A stretch of DNA of 64,000 nt from Chrysophaeum taylorii (lineage: Eukaryota; Sar; Pelagophyceae; Pelagomonadales; Pelagomonadaceae): contig JAQMWT010000444.1 of assembly GCA_029834535.1 (NCBI GenBank), positions 1-64,000 of the forward strand, given 5' to 3'. Below the pieces are notes generated by a model that worked only from the letters and a program-made list of their open reading frames with translations, made no database searches and was not told the origin of the DNA. The position numbers and the translations under genes were made by a program. Below are positions 33,100 to 45,169 of the stretch, one piece after another. Numbering within the stretch: position 1 is the first letter of the stretch; the number at the start of each line of letters is the position of its first letter.

Positions 33100-36000
33100 A
33101 GCGACACTTTTTTTAAACCCTAGTTGCGCTTATCTCGCGCTGACGGCCCACTCCGGCGGCGATGGAGTCGGCGCACCCGGGTCGACGGAGGCCACGGGCG
33201 ACGGGGATGTCTCGACCGATGTCCAGGCTTTCCTCGACAACTTGTTTGGCGACGTTACGACGCGGGAATGGTGAGTTAACCGTCGCGGCGTCGAACGGTG
33301 CCTTTTTTGTAGATGCTAGTATTTGGTCGCGGGCCGCGAGAAATGGGTGAAGAGTGGAACGAAGGCCATCTCTCACTCGTCCATGGTGTGCCCGAGGGCC
33401 TCACCAGCTCCTACCCAGCTTTTGAGGCCCACCTCGCCCGGTGCCGGCCCCATCTGCATCGTGTGTCGAGGCGCAGTGATCTCGGGCCACATATGCGGTC
33501 CAAGGTGCTTGTTTGGGCCTAGCTACGGCTCGCCGAGCTCTTCCGCGTCGTCCGTGGCCCTGTCGTCGGTCGAGACTTCGTGGTCGCTCGCTCGTTGTCC
33601 AGCGTATCATGTTCCGCCAGCAACTTCAAACCGCCGATTCCCAGGTTATCACCGTGTGACTGGTGGTATTTCAGCAAGCTCTCCAAGTCGATCATCCAGG
33701 AGCTGATCCACCGCGGCATCACCGCACACAGCATCGAGCATTGCCGCTCCACAGGTGTATACGACAAGAAGGCCATGTTCTACGTCACCACCATTAACAA
33801 CATGACATACGCGTTCCAGCCGCGGCAACAGTACAAGGTTGAGCGCCTGATCGTCGAGTCCTGGGAGTCGATCCTCAAGGTGCTCGTGGCGCATTCCAAC
33901 GTGGGTGCCACCAGCTCGGTCGTGCGCTTCGACGACAACGTGAGCGAAACCGTGCTCCCGGCATTTCGGGTGCTACTCGAACTCGTCGCCTCGACGATCC
34001 CGTGTGGCTCGGCAGCTGAATTCGTCGCCGCTGTCGCCTGGCTCATCCAAAACAAGGAATTTCCGGAGCTGCGGGCTTGCGTCATGGGCGAGGCGACACG
34101 TGTCGAGCATGGTCCAACTAGCTGGTCGCGCGAGGGCCCATTAGTCTTCCAGCTTGTGACGGCGCTCCCGCCTTCGGCGCGAGCCTGGTGGTACTCGGCG
34201 GAGGCGTTGACCGAAGAATTCCTACGCCGCGGGGCCGACCGCCGACGACATGGATCTGCTCTTCTCGCCTGGCTCTTCGGCGTTAAGGACTGGCTGGAAT
34301 ATGCGCTGCAGTCGCGCCGACAGCACTGCGTTCATCTGGGTCCCGTCGCCGAGCGTCGTCTCCGCCCACCGCCTTCGCCATCAGCTCGACGGCGGCGTGT
34401 CGCGACCGGCGAACTACGCACCCGAGGGCGGGTGCCCATTCCCTCGACCCCTTGTCAAGGCGTGGCGAAACAGGACCAACGCTCAAGCCCCTGCCCCTGC
34501 TCCGACATCACCTGCGCCGACGTTGCCATTGCCCGCCCAGCGCGCCCTGGCAGAAGCTGCCAGCTTTTATACGGTCGATCCCTGGAACTGTGCCTCCCGC
34601 TCACGAGACGAGGCGACCTTTATAATCTACACGCCAGGGGCGATGCAGGTTGCTCGTGCCGCTCGCTTCGAAATCGTCAGCGACGCCGTTCGATTCGAAC
34701 TACGCATCGGCGGGAGACTGGCCTACATGGACTCGGCCGACAGGCCGATTGCCTCGATCGACGACGCCCGAGCGGCCCTTGACGAGGCGGCCAAGGCAAG
34801 GCCGTGCCCGGGCTTTGTTGACGATGGCGACTGCACGGCCGGGTTCACGGTGATGGTGTCGAAGGCGATGCGGTATGCCCCTATGTTGGTTCGGGGTGGC
34901 CGGGATCTCGAGTCGCGCTTTTGTAGGGGCCCTTCCTAGCCGACGTCGCGACGTCGGCGACAGCGCCGACGACTACGCCGACGTCGATGTCGACATGGAC
35001 GTGGTGGATGATACGACCAGCGCCGACTTTGACGCTGCTACTCGGGCTCGCGTCTTGCAACAGCCTCTGAGCCTCTATATTGAGCGCGCGTCTGACCAGT
35101 TCACGTTCACCGCCGTCGATTGCCTTGCCGTCGCCGGGCCCAGAGCTGGTCGTTGCGGACGGTGCTCGAAGAAGCGGGTGTCGATTAATTTGGCGGTCTC
35201 GAACGCCGTTCGGGTCCGCCAGGGCACACCGCCGAGGAAGGCGCCGCGAAACCACTACGCTGATTCTCCAGGCCTCGCGATGCGGGCCATGCGTCGCGAC
35301 GGCGACAGGATTCGCGTGCTTGAGGCTGAGAACGCCCGCCTCAAGCGGGAAGCGTCCAAGCTGCGCCTTAAATGCGGTATCGCCGTCGATGATTGCGATC
35401 AAAACGACCGCCTTGCCAAGCTTTTCCAGATGACAAATGAGCAGGCCCTAAGCATCTTTCCGAGAGACTCGGTCATACGCGCCATCTGGGAGGACCAGAT
35501 CGAGAACATCCACCGGATGAAAAAGAGCGGGAGCCGTCAGGTCTGCCGCTACAGCCCGGTGACGATCAAGGCCGCGGTCCTTCTCTTGGACAAGATAGGC
35601 AAGGAGTCCTACGACGGAGCACGCCAGGTCTTCTTCTTGCCGACGCGGCGCCGCGTTCGCGACTTCACGGGCTTCGCCTTTGCGGACGACGACGGCATCA
35701 TGCTCGGCATGTGCGTTGCCATGTGGAAGTCGGCGAACGAACGCGAGCTCAATCACGGGTGGCAGCGCTGTGGCTGTGTTGCGTTTGACGCCATGTCCAT
35801 CAAGGGCGGCGTCTTCTTCCAGTACCACACAGGCCACATTCTTGGCTTCCCGTGCGCCGACAAAGCCCGCGACACCGTCTTGAACGAGCCCATGGCCAAG
35901 GCCACCATCGACCCCAACGCCAATCCACGCGAGGCCGAACTCGCCACGCACCACCTGGTCTTTTACTTCGTCGGCCTCGGTGCCGACAACATTGCCTTTC

Positions 36001-37110
36001 CCATCGCAAGATTCGCCCTCTCGAGAATTACGGGGTCATTCCTCGTTGACGTTTTCAACAACGTCGTCATCGAACTGGAACGCCACTCCTTCCACGTGGT
36101 CGCCGCAGCCTTTGACGGCGCCGCCAAAAGTCGTGTCTTCGCCAAGACGCTACTTACGCTGCCGGCGTCGAACTTCCTGAACGGCGAGACTGTCGGCTTC
36201 GACGCGTCGACACTTGTGGCGATGCCTCATCCCGTCCTTGGCGAAGCTTTCCCCATCGTTCTCCTCTCTGATCCGCCGCACGCCTGGAAGAAGATTGCCA
36301 GCGCGCTGGAGTCATCCAACCCCAATGCCAAGAAGCGCCAATTGCAGAAGGTGTCGGGCGGCGTGGCACGACCGCTTTGCCTCGAGATGGCCACAGATGC
36401 TTGGTTCGACTTCGAGGGCATCACCGATTGGGGCTCGGCCATCGGCGGCGAAGGTGCGCTCAAGCGCTGCAATTTAACTCGGGAACATTGTCAGAAGAAC
36501 GCATTTCATCGCATGCGTGTCTATCTTGCCGTCCAGGTTGTCAGCGGGACCATGGTGAAGATTATTGATGAGTACTGAGGTGACGACGCGTCTCGAGCCG
36601 ACTTATACAAACGGCTTCGTGACCTCTGCTGGCGGATGGACCGCTTCGTCGACGTCTGCAATGGTCGTCGCGACACGGGGTTCGATAACATTCGGAACCT
36701 AGACGCCAAGGAACTCAAAGAACTGGAGGTTTTTATCGCCTGGTTGGAATCGTGGCACAACGAGATCCGGACACACCAGCATATTCAACATTTCGACGAT
36801 GAGCAGCGGAAGTATGCGTTCTTAGCAGAGGAATGTTTGTATGACATTCAGCTGATCACGAAGGGTACCATCGCCATGGCTCACCACTACTTGCGAAAGT
36901 TCCCTACGGCCATTCTAGACAAGCGTCGTCTCATGCAGGACATCGTCGAGCACCACTTTTGCTCGCGTGCGGCAAGCTGGCGGATCGACACAGAACCCCG
37001 ATGTTCGTCGGTGTAGGAGCGCATTGAGCACCGCCGGCGCCCACCGGGCTCAAGGCGACAACAGCAACTCGGGCCAAGCGCCACTTGTCGTGAATCCCAG
37101 TGCCTCGCTT
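33100..37110 (+). pseudogene. P-element-like transposase gene
   Basis: The best part is 34875-36578. It has a leucine-zipper-like coiled coil (RIRVLEAENARLKREASKL), then SYDGARQVFFLPTRRRVRDF, CVAFDAMSIKGG with the first catalytic Asp, AAAFDGAAKSR, and LLSDPPHAWKKIASAL. These are the order and motifs of P-element/THAP9 transposases. After a stop at 36576 it resumes at 36636-37016 (MDRFVDVCNGRRDTG...HYLRKFPTAI). Upstream frames (33323-33706, 33580-34440, 34500-34939) contain CIVCRGAVISGHICG and CPGFVDDGDC metal-site-like pieces. GTGAGT...TTTGTAG near 33270-33312 may be an intron. The C-terminal tail expected after 37016 is missing, and several breaks are present, so it is probably inactive. Confidence 0.75.
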
Positions 37111-37127
37111 CTCTCCAAACAGCGGTG

Positions 37128-39202
37128 TTATACGTGACTACTAAGTCTCGCCCGCGTCAACTGCGGCGGCTTCCTCCTCATCATCGAAGTAGCTTTGCCA
37201 GGCTTCGGCATCGTCTTTGGCATCTTCAGTGTTGGCGCGTTTGCGATCTTTCGCGGCGTCGGACGCTGCTCGAGCCACCGCCGCCATGCGGTCGCGGTGC
37301 GCGTTTCGATTTCGGTCGGCCGAAGCATACCGAAGGTTGGACATAAGGGTCTTAACAAAGTCGCGACCGCGCATGCGGTGGTATGCTTGGAGGACGAAAA
37401 GGACGAGCTGTTCAATCAACGAGGGCATCCGCCCTCCCGGCGTAGGTTGGCACCTATTCGCCTCCCGGGCGGGCCGGTTGGCAGCCGGAACGTTCGCAGT
37501 GGGACGGGGTATGGCGGGGGGGCGAAGACGGAAGGTTATCGACGAGTTGGTTGTCAGTCACATCGCGGTCTCCTCGTCGCATGGCTACAAGCTTGATGGT
37601 CACTCTCCGCCGACCGACCTTTCGGCGCTCCTCGTCTACAGGCCCGTGATTCCGGACTGGCTCCTGCCGGTCCGGCCTGGCTCCCATGCTCGGGAGAGGT
37701 CTGAAGTTAGTTAGTTAGTTAGTTCAATCAACTTGTCAGACACCTCGAGGCGAAGTGTTTTTGGTCATTGGGGATTGTAGCCTTGAAGAGAGCCAGTGTA
37801 GGTGTGTGCGAGGCGACGACGTCGTGGATGAGCGTGACGAGGCGAGAAGTGTAGGCGAGGACGTTAGCGGTTGTCAGGAGCTTGGCGTAGTTGGCCTCGA
37901 CCGCCCAGACAAAATGGAAAAGCTCGGCCGATGCGTAATTGACGAGCTGCTCTTGCCCCGATAAACGACGAGCACACCGCTCAGCGCGCTTCGCGGTTAG
38001 TTCGATGGAAGGTTGAACCGTTGAGCTTCGGCACTCGTCAGCGCATTGTGGCCGAGCCACTCATTCCAGAACTCGCAACGTCCAGATCGCGGGGCGGCTT
38101 GCTTGACTTTGTAGCAGAGCCAGCCTGCGAGGTAATAGACTAGACCGGCACGGCGATCATCGAGGTCTGGGCGAGCTGGTGGATTTACAGCGGCGAGGTC
38201 CGGGCACTCGTGGTCGGCGAGCATCTGTATGATGGTCTCATAGGTGTCACGCTCGATGAACGAGAACAGCAACGCCGCGCCCGGATAGTCGGCACCGTAG
38301 TACCGCGACATGTGCTCCGAGATCAGCTGATCAGTGGTGAAATCGCGGCGGAATTTCACCTGGAGTTCCATTCGCTTGGCTGTCACTCGGGTCACCATCG
38401 TATCGGCGGCGCGCCACGAAGATTACTCGGCGATGGCCTGGACGTACGATCTGACGAGTTTGGTCAGGTGCGGCGCGACGGCCTCGCGGCACGCCTCGAA
38501 CATGGATAGCGCAGGCCGGTCGCAGCCAGGCAGGCGAGGCTCTTCGGTGCAGAAATTACTGCTAGCGAAGCCATCGAGGATCACCTCAACAACAGAATCC
38601 ACGTCGCCGAGCCTGCCGAAGAGGCTATCCAAGACCTTATGCGTGTCGTCATCGAAGGTCACGTTTACCAGGTCGGGCCTTGTCTTCTTGTAGGCAAAAA
38701 GCTGTCTCGACGCCTGAGAACGCTGGAGGCCGTGCTTGCGGACGAGGCCGTCGAGTTCGGTGTCAACGCCGGCCCTGGGGAGGTTCGTCGATGACCACGA
38801 GTCAAACTTCTGACGAAACAGCTCGGAGAGTTCGGCCTTGGCGGCGGGCGTGATCTGACATGCTCGACCGATGCTCGAAACGGCCAGGTTGGTGTTCTGG
38901 GCCGACGAAGATGGATCGATGCCGGTAGCCATGGCTGCCCGAAGGTATAGGCAACGTGTGACCGCTTCGGTAGTCCCCGATCTGTCGAAAGCGTGACACC
39001 GTTGCCGATCGCGACACCACCCGCGACCCGACCGTTCCCGCCGCGAGGCCGTTCTCGGCCAAATCGGTTCGGACAACCCCAAAGTCGCGTGCACGACGTA
39101 GACGAGGATCTTGGCTACGGCCTGGCGACAACGCCTGTCTTCGGATCTTATAAGGCTGGCGAGCTTGAGCTCACGCCGTCGGGCCTCTGCCTTATTGATA
39201 TA
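37128..39202 (-). pseudogene. P-like transposase C-terminal region, interrupted
   Basis: Successive minus-strand frames (38423-39235, 37997-38398, 37728-38060, 37141-37428) share the composition of one protein. Landmarks: VRKHGLQRSQASRQLFAYKK, GLVYYLAGWLCYKVKQAA (the 'laGfva.K' element of THAP9/P C-termini), SGQEQLVNYASAELFHFVW, and KLIEQLVLFVLQAYHRMRG at the end. SINE copy d interrupts it at 37421-37721; without the insert the frame reads through SDKLIEQLV. Its upstream end is cut by the Helitron array at 39203. It is the kind of C-terminus missing from the convergent gene at 33100-37110 and may be an inverted piece of the same family. Confidence 0.6.
37421..37721 (+). repeat. SINE-like element with target duplication (copy d)
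   Basis: About 301 bp ending in TTAGTTAGTTAGTTA and flanked by GTTCAATCAAC at 37410-37420 and 37722-37732 (the first G is ambiguous with the tail). It sits in the transposase frame on the opposite strand. The 5' half resembles copy e more than copies b, c and f. Confidence 0.88.
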
Positions 39203-40227
39203 CAAGTGCAGGCCAGTAAGTTCACCTAGTCCCAATCTCTTACCCTAGTAAGTTCACCTGTCCCAGTAAGTTTCGTATAAGTTCACCTGGTCAGTAAGTT
39301 CACCTAGCTCACACCAACTCCTTTGAGCTCGTCGCTCTCGCCTCCGCCAATCTAAGCTGCTTTGATCCGCACGCGCCGCCAACCTTTGAGTTTACTCTAA
39401 AACCCTTTACTCTGAAAACCCCAGTATGTTCACCTGGTCCCCGTTTCACCTTGTCACTCAGTCCACCTAGTCCCAATCTCAAACCCCAGTAAGTTCACGT
39501 GGTCCCAGTAAGTTCACCTATAGTGCGCGTGTAGACACCGGAAAGGGGGCTTATCGGTATTGCGCAGCACGTTTGGGTAGGGTGGAGTCGTCGACCCAGA
39601 AGAGGATATCCTCGGGGTTGCCGATCGACAGAGAGCCACGTAGAGCTGGACGTGGCAGAAGACGGGCTTGGGAAAGAGGACGCCGACCTCGCGGGGCGTC
39701 TGGCCCTGGCTCTTGTTGATCGTTTGGCGTCGGCGGGCCTTAAGGCATACAGGTTGGAGGAGTCTCGGTGACACAACACGATCGATCATGTATCTGGTAC
39801 CGTGGCAGTGGCCGTGCGACGGGTCGAGGTTGCGAAGACCTTAAGCTCGCGCTCAAAGTCAGCATGCCGTTGGTTGTCAGGGAGTTGAAAACTCTACTGT
39901 AAAGAGCGAGGCGTCGTCTTCCGACCCAGCCTAGTCAGCCGAAAAGAACTCCGACGCCTCGTCTCCGGGAAAAAAAGGCCGCGGTCATGCGCGCGTTGTC
40001 AGCATCGACAACATCGTTTCGACGGGGCGTGAGAATGGCGCGCTGAAAGAGCCGCCGCGGGTCGTGGAAATAGTCTGCGAGGTCGCCGTAGACGGCTTGG
40101 AGGATCACTGTCTGGCTCTCGCGCCTACCTGATCCTTACTCTCGCGCCTACCTGATCCTTACCCTAAATCGAGGGACAAACAGACAAACAAACAAACAGA
40201 CAAACATCTGTCGATTAGTAGTTAGGA
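39203..40227 (-). mobile_element. Helitron-like copy 1 (array unit, 1025 bp)
   Basis: 3' end CAAGTGCAGGCC (complement of GGCCTGCACTTG) at 39203, helicase fragment at about 39527-40110, short GTTT/GTCT tract, 5' end TCCTAACTACTAATCGACAG at 40227. Five bases (TCACA) separate it from copy 2. Confidence 0.85.
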
Positions 40228-40232
40228 TCACA

Positions 40233-41289
40233 CAAGTGCAGGCCAGTAAAATCACCTAGTCCCAATCTCTAGCCCTAGTGAGTTCACGTGGTCCCAGTAA
40301 GTTCACCTGGTCAGTTAGTTCACTTAGCGCCAATCTCTATCGCGGCATAAACCCACTCGTGCTCACACCCACTCACCCCACTTTGAGCTCGTCGCTCTCA
40401 CCTCCGCTAATCTAAGCTGCTTTGATCCGCACGCGCCGCCAACCTTTGAGTTTGAGTTGTCAAAAAACTCCAGTGTGTTCACTTCACCTGGTCCCAGTTA
40501 GTTCACCTGGACACTCAGCTCACCTAGTCCCAATCTCTAACCCCAGTAAGTTCACCTGGTCCCACTAAGTTCACCTACAGTGCGCGTGTAGACGCCGGGA
40601 GGGGGCTTATCGGTATTGCGCAGCACGTTTGGGGTAGGGTGGAGTCGTCGACTCAGAAGAGGATATCCTCGGGGTTGCCGATCGACAGAGAGGTACGTAG
40701 AGCTGGACGTGGCAGAAGACGGGCTTCGCCAAGAGGAAGCTGACCTCGCGGGGCGTCTGGCCCTGGCTCTTGGTGATCGTTTGGCGTCGGCGGGCCTTAA
40801 GGGATAGAGGTTGGAGGAGCCTCGGTGACAACGACACGATCGATCATGTATCTGGTACCGTTGCAGTGGCCGTGCGACGGGTCGAGGTTGCGAAGACTTT
40901 AACCTCGCGATCAAAGTCAGCATGCCGTTGGTTGTCAGGGAGTTGAAAACTCTACTGTAAAGAGCGAGGCGTCGTCTACCGACCCAACCTAGTCGGCCGA
41001 AAAGAACTCCGACGCCTCGTCTCCGGGAAAAAAAGGCCGCGGTCATGCGCGCGTTGTCAGCATCGACAACATCTTTTCGACGGGGCGTGAGAATGGCGCG
41101 CTGAAAGAGCCGCCGCGGGTCGTGGAAATAGTCTGCGAGGTCGCCGTAGACGGCTTGGAGGATCACTGTCTGGCTCTCGCGCCTACCTGATCCTTACTCT
41201 CGCGCCTACCTGATCCTTACCCTAAATCGAGGGACAAACAAACAAACAAACAAACAGACAGACAAACATCTGTCGATTAGTAGTTAGGA
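40233..41289 (-). mobile_element. Helitron-like copy 2 (array unit, 1057 bp)
   Basis: Same order as copy 1. Its helicase remnant (40569-41165) is the longest continuous one, with FQRAILTPRRKDVVDADNAR at its start. The late motif is eroded (TKSQGQT). A TCACA spacer separates it from copy 3. Confidence 0.85.
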
Positions 41290-41294
41290 TCACA

Positions 41295-42323
41295 CAAGTG
41301 CAGGCCAGTAAGTTCACCTAGTCCCAATCTCTAACCCCAGTAAGTTCACCTGGTTCCCAGTAAGTTTCATATAAGTTCACCTGGTCAGTAAGTTCACCTA
41401 GCTCACACCAACTCCTTTGAGCTCGTCGCTCTCGCCTCCGCCAATCTAAGCTGCTTTGATCCGCGCGCCGCCTACCTTTGAGTGAGTTTACTCTAAAATC
41501 CCTTTGCTCTAAAACCCCAGTAAGTTCACCTGGTCCCAGTAAGTTCACCTGGTCCTAGTTCACCTAGTCCCATCTCAAACCCCAGTAAGTTCACCTGGTC
41601 CCAGTAAGTTCACCTACAGTGCGCGTGTAGACGCCGGGAGGGGCTTATCGGTATTGCGCAGCACGTGGGGTAGGGTGGAGTCGTCGGCTCAGAAGAGCAT
41701 ATCATCGGGGTTGCCGATCGACAGAGAGCCACGTAGAGCTGGACGTGGCAGAAGACGGGCTTGGGCAAGAGGACGCCGACCTCGCGGGGCGTCTGGCCCT
41801 GGCTCTTGTTGATCGTTTGGCGTCGGCGGGCCTTAAGGGATACAGGTTGGAGGAGCCTCGGTGACAACGACACGATCGATCATGTATCTGGTACCGTTGC
41901 AGTGGCCGTGCGACGGGTCGAGGTTGCGAAGACTTTAAGCTCGCGATCAAAGTCAGCATGCCGTTGGTTGTCAGGGAGTTCAAAACTCGACTGTAAAGAG
42001 CGAGGCGTCGTCTTCCGACCCAACCTAGTCGGCCGAAAAGAACTCCGACGCCTCGTCTCCGGGGAAAAGGCCGCGGTCATGCGCGCGTTGTCAGCATCGA
42101 CAACATCGTTTCGACGGGGCGTGAGAATGGCGCGCTGAAAGAGCCGCCGCGGGTCGTGGAAATAGTCTGCGAGGTCGCCGTAGACGGCTTGGAGGATCAC
42201 TGTCTGGCTCTCGCGCCTACCTGATCCTTACTCTCGCGCCTACCTGATCCTTACCCTAAATCGAGGGACAAACAGACAAACAAACAGACAGACAGACAAA
42301 CATCTGTCGATTAGTAGTTAGGA
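41295..42323 (-). mobile_element. Helitron-like copy 3 (array unit, 1029 bp)
   Basis: Helicase remnant at 41617-42200 with INKSQGQT and LYVALCRS. Its 5' TCC directly touches the 3' end of copy 4 with no spacer (42323/42324). Confidence 0.85.
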
Positions 42324-43365
42324 CAAGTGCAGGCCAGTAAGTTCGCCAGTAAGTTCACCTGGTTCCAATCTCTAACCCCAGTAAGTTCACCTGGCCCAGT
42401 AAGTTCACCTAGTCCCAATCTCTAACCCCAGTGTTCGGTGTAAGCCCACTCGTGCTCACGTCCACTCACCCCACTCTCCTTCGAGCTCGTCGCTCTCACC
42501 TGCCAATCTAAGCTGCTTTGATCCGTACACGCCGCTCGCCTTTGCGTCACTCTAAAACCCCAGTATGTTCACTTGGTCTCAGTAAGTTCACCTGGTCACT
42601 AAGTTCACCTAGTCCCATCTCAAACCCCAGTAAGTTCACCTGGTCCCAGTAAGTTCACCTACAGTGCGCGTGTAGACGCCGGAGGGGGCTTATCGGTATT
42701 GCGCAGCACGGGTGGTAGTGGAGTCGTCGACCAGAAGAGGATATCCTCGGGTTGCCGATCGACAGAGAGCCACGTAGAGCTGGACGTGACAGAAGACGGG
42801 CTTGGGGCAAGAGGACGCCGACCTCGCGGGGCGTCTGGCCCTGGCTCTTGTTGATCGTTTGGCGTCGGCGGGCCTTAAGGGATACAGGTTGGAGGAGCCT
42901 CGGTGACAACGACACGATCGATCATGTATCTGGTACCGTTGCAGTGGCCGTGCGACGGGTCGAGGTTGCGAAGACTTTAAGCTCGCGATCAAAGTCAGCA
43001 TGCCGTTGTCAGGGAGTTGAAAACTCGACTGTAAAGAGCGAGGCGTCGTCTTCCGACCCAACCTAGTCGGCCGAAAAGAACTCCGACGCCTCGTCTCCGG
43101 GAAAAAGGCCGCGGTCATGCGCGCGTTGTCAGCATCGACAACATCGTTTCGACGGGGCGTGAGAATGGCGCGCTGAAAGAGCCGCCGCGGGTCGTGGAAA
43201 TAGTCTGCGAGGTCGCCGTAGACGGCTTGGAGGATCACTGTCTGGCTCTCGCTTCTACCTGATCCTTACTCTCGCGCCTACCTGATCCTTACCCTAAATC
43301 GAGGGACAAACAGACAAACAGACAAACAGACAGACAGACAAACATCTGTCGATTAGTAGTTAGGA
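42324..43365 (-). mobile_element. Helitron-like copy 4 (array unit, 1042 bp)
   Basis: First unit of the array in element orientation. Helicase remnant 42656-43238. The outer 5' junction is A|TCCTAAC, consistent with Helitron insertion between A and T. It abuts the 3' end of the DNMT-bearing element. Confidence 0.85.
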
Positions 43366-43399
43366 TATTTTTGGCTTCCCACGGACGCTCCCCCCCCAG

Positions 43400-43678
43400 T
43401 TATTTATATCCCCTTGGTTTAACACTTGATCCCAACATTGGACTTTTTATGATGCCATAGAGGTACCCAAAATTTATTCTCCCTGGGTACGTAAACCATG
43501 CTCCCATGAGCGACCCGGTCCGAGACGTGTTCCAGACAACGAGAGTAGGGAACGACTTCAGGTGGTTGTACGGCTGAGTAAAAGCCAGGAGGTTGAGAGT
43601 GGAATCCATGGAGGCGAAAGGAGTGCCGTTGGCGTCCAGGCCAAGATCCAGGAATGGGACCTTGAGGCGCGATATCAT
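43400..43678 (-). pseudogene. C-terminal region after the DNMT-like domain
   Basis: A 92-codon frame (VPFLDLGLDANGTPFASMD, then PTLVVWNTSRTG) continues the protein after the DNMT motifs and ends just before the polypurine-type sequence. No known domain. It could be the DNMT target-recognition side or an unrelated tail. Confidence 0.4.
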
Positions 43679-44460
43679 CTGACATAAGCGGGCGTTGGCG
43701 GAAATCGAGAGCTGAGCAGCACCGGCTGGTTTGTAAGGGAAGACGGCCTTGTGGCCATAGTACGCGATGGTCGAGAGAGTGACGGTGCCACGAAGGGCGG
43801 GGTCGGTGATCCATAGGTCGTCTGGAATTTGGGGTCAGGGTCCAAAAAAGGGACCATGCTCGGTGGGGAGACGAGCCAGAGAGAGGCGGATATTTCGAGA
43901 TCGCAAGGGTCCGAGGGGTGCCGAGCAAAGACTGCAAGATAGCGGTGCTTGCTGATGGCGTCACCGAAAGCAGAGGCATTGTAGACACCGGAGTGACGGA
44001 AGTAGCCCATGCGTTGGTAATGCTGAGCGAGTTGCGTATATTCGAGGTGGGTTTTAGGGTTCGGAGGAACGTTTTCGACAATGGCGTATGTTGGAAGTGT
44101 ACACCGAACAAAGCGAACTTGCTCCTGGACGAAAAGATCGGCGGTGACAGGGGTGGAGTAGCCACCATAGTCTTTCATGACACTAAGATGTTGACGTGGA
44201 AGGGTGAAGACAGCTATGTCAAATCTCGGCATTCCAACTCTGCCAGTCTGAAGAGCGGCATTGAGTTTCGGAGGTCGCCGAAGTGCTATGCGTCTGGGAA
44301 CGGACGTCGTGCACGAGCACGGAGGACTGGGTTGATCTCGCAGGTGGCCACAACAATGCTCCAGCACGCCCATGGCAAGCGATGTTCCTGATGGAGTCTG
44401 CCGGCAATGATGGTTACGTGGTAGGCGCTGCGTCGAGAGACGCGCGAGATCGCGCTACCA
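43660..44460 (-). pseudogene. DNMT-like domain with motif IV Cys changed to Arg
   Basis: Minus-strand frames give, in order: SGTSLAMGVLEH (motif I-like, different phase), VVATCEINPVLRARARR then FPDA and HFGDLRN (motif II and following), RFDIAVFTLPRQHLSVMKD (motif IV, where the usual PCQ is PRQ), YAIVENVP (motif VI, intact ENV at 44068-44076), and GVYNASAFGDAISKHRYLAV (motif VIII region). The Arg codon is at 44194-44196. At least two frame changes and a TAG at 44286-44288 lie before motif IV. DNMTs need the motif IV cysteine, so this copy should not methylate. The motif order is nonetheless clear. Confidence 0.78.
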
Positions 44461-45169
44461 GAGCGGCGGTCGCAGCAGTGATTCAGTGCGCGGTAGCACG
44501 ATGAAGGCGGGAGTGTTTTGTACTTTGCGAAATCCAGCGAATGCACTTCGAACGGAGCCCATGACCTTCTATGATTTTTATGCCCATCCTCGGAGATAAA
44601 AGTGTTTGACGGCGAGTGTGGAAGCTGACCACACGGTCGAAAGCAGCTGCCGAGTATGATGGCAGAGACAGTAGACCAATGGATTGCCGATGAGCGATAA
44701 CTACAGCAGTGGTTCCAATAATTGTGCTGTAGTCGTGTGGATCCGAAGTGGAGTCCACCATAAGCTCATAAAGGTAGGGTGAATTCGGAAGCGGCGGGTC
44801 CGTGGCCTGTACTTTGAGTGCCTTTATCTGCGACGCCAGCATAACCTGCGCAAGCCTGGTCGGCTTCAACAACAAGGAAGACCAGATATGCTACTTTCAT
44901 GCTGTATCAGTGCGCCAGTGGACGAGACCTGCCGCCTGGATATACGACGGATTGATGCCGATGAGGCCCACCGGGCTGCCAGCCATGTCTCAGTGCCAGG
45001 TCCATAGACCATGCTTATGTGAGCCTTTGCAGAACTTGCCCGGGTGGCCGCAGTGGAGATGAAGCCTCGCGATCAGGCTCGCGAAATAGTCGAGGACGTT
45101 GGGAGTTTATCCAGCAACAGACGAAATGCCTGATTCTTCACTTGTGGGTTGTCGACACAGGCGTCGTCG

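Noticed and set aside
37705-37725. TTAG repeats as telomeric sequence
   Set aside because: Only 3-5 units, always at the 3' end of the same dispersed element, with target duplications around it.
44310-44330. SPPC in a minus-strand frame taken as DNMT motif IV
   Set aside because: It lies in a different phase, before motif II in the better frame; the true motif IV position is the PRQ at 44191-44199.
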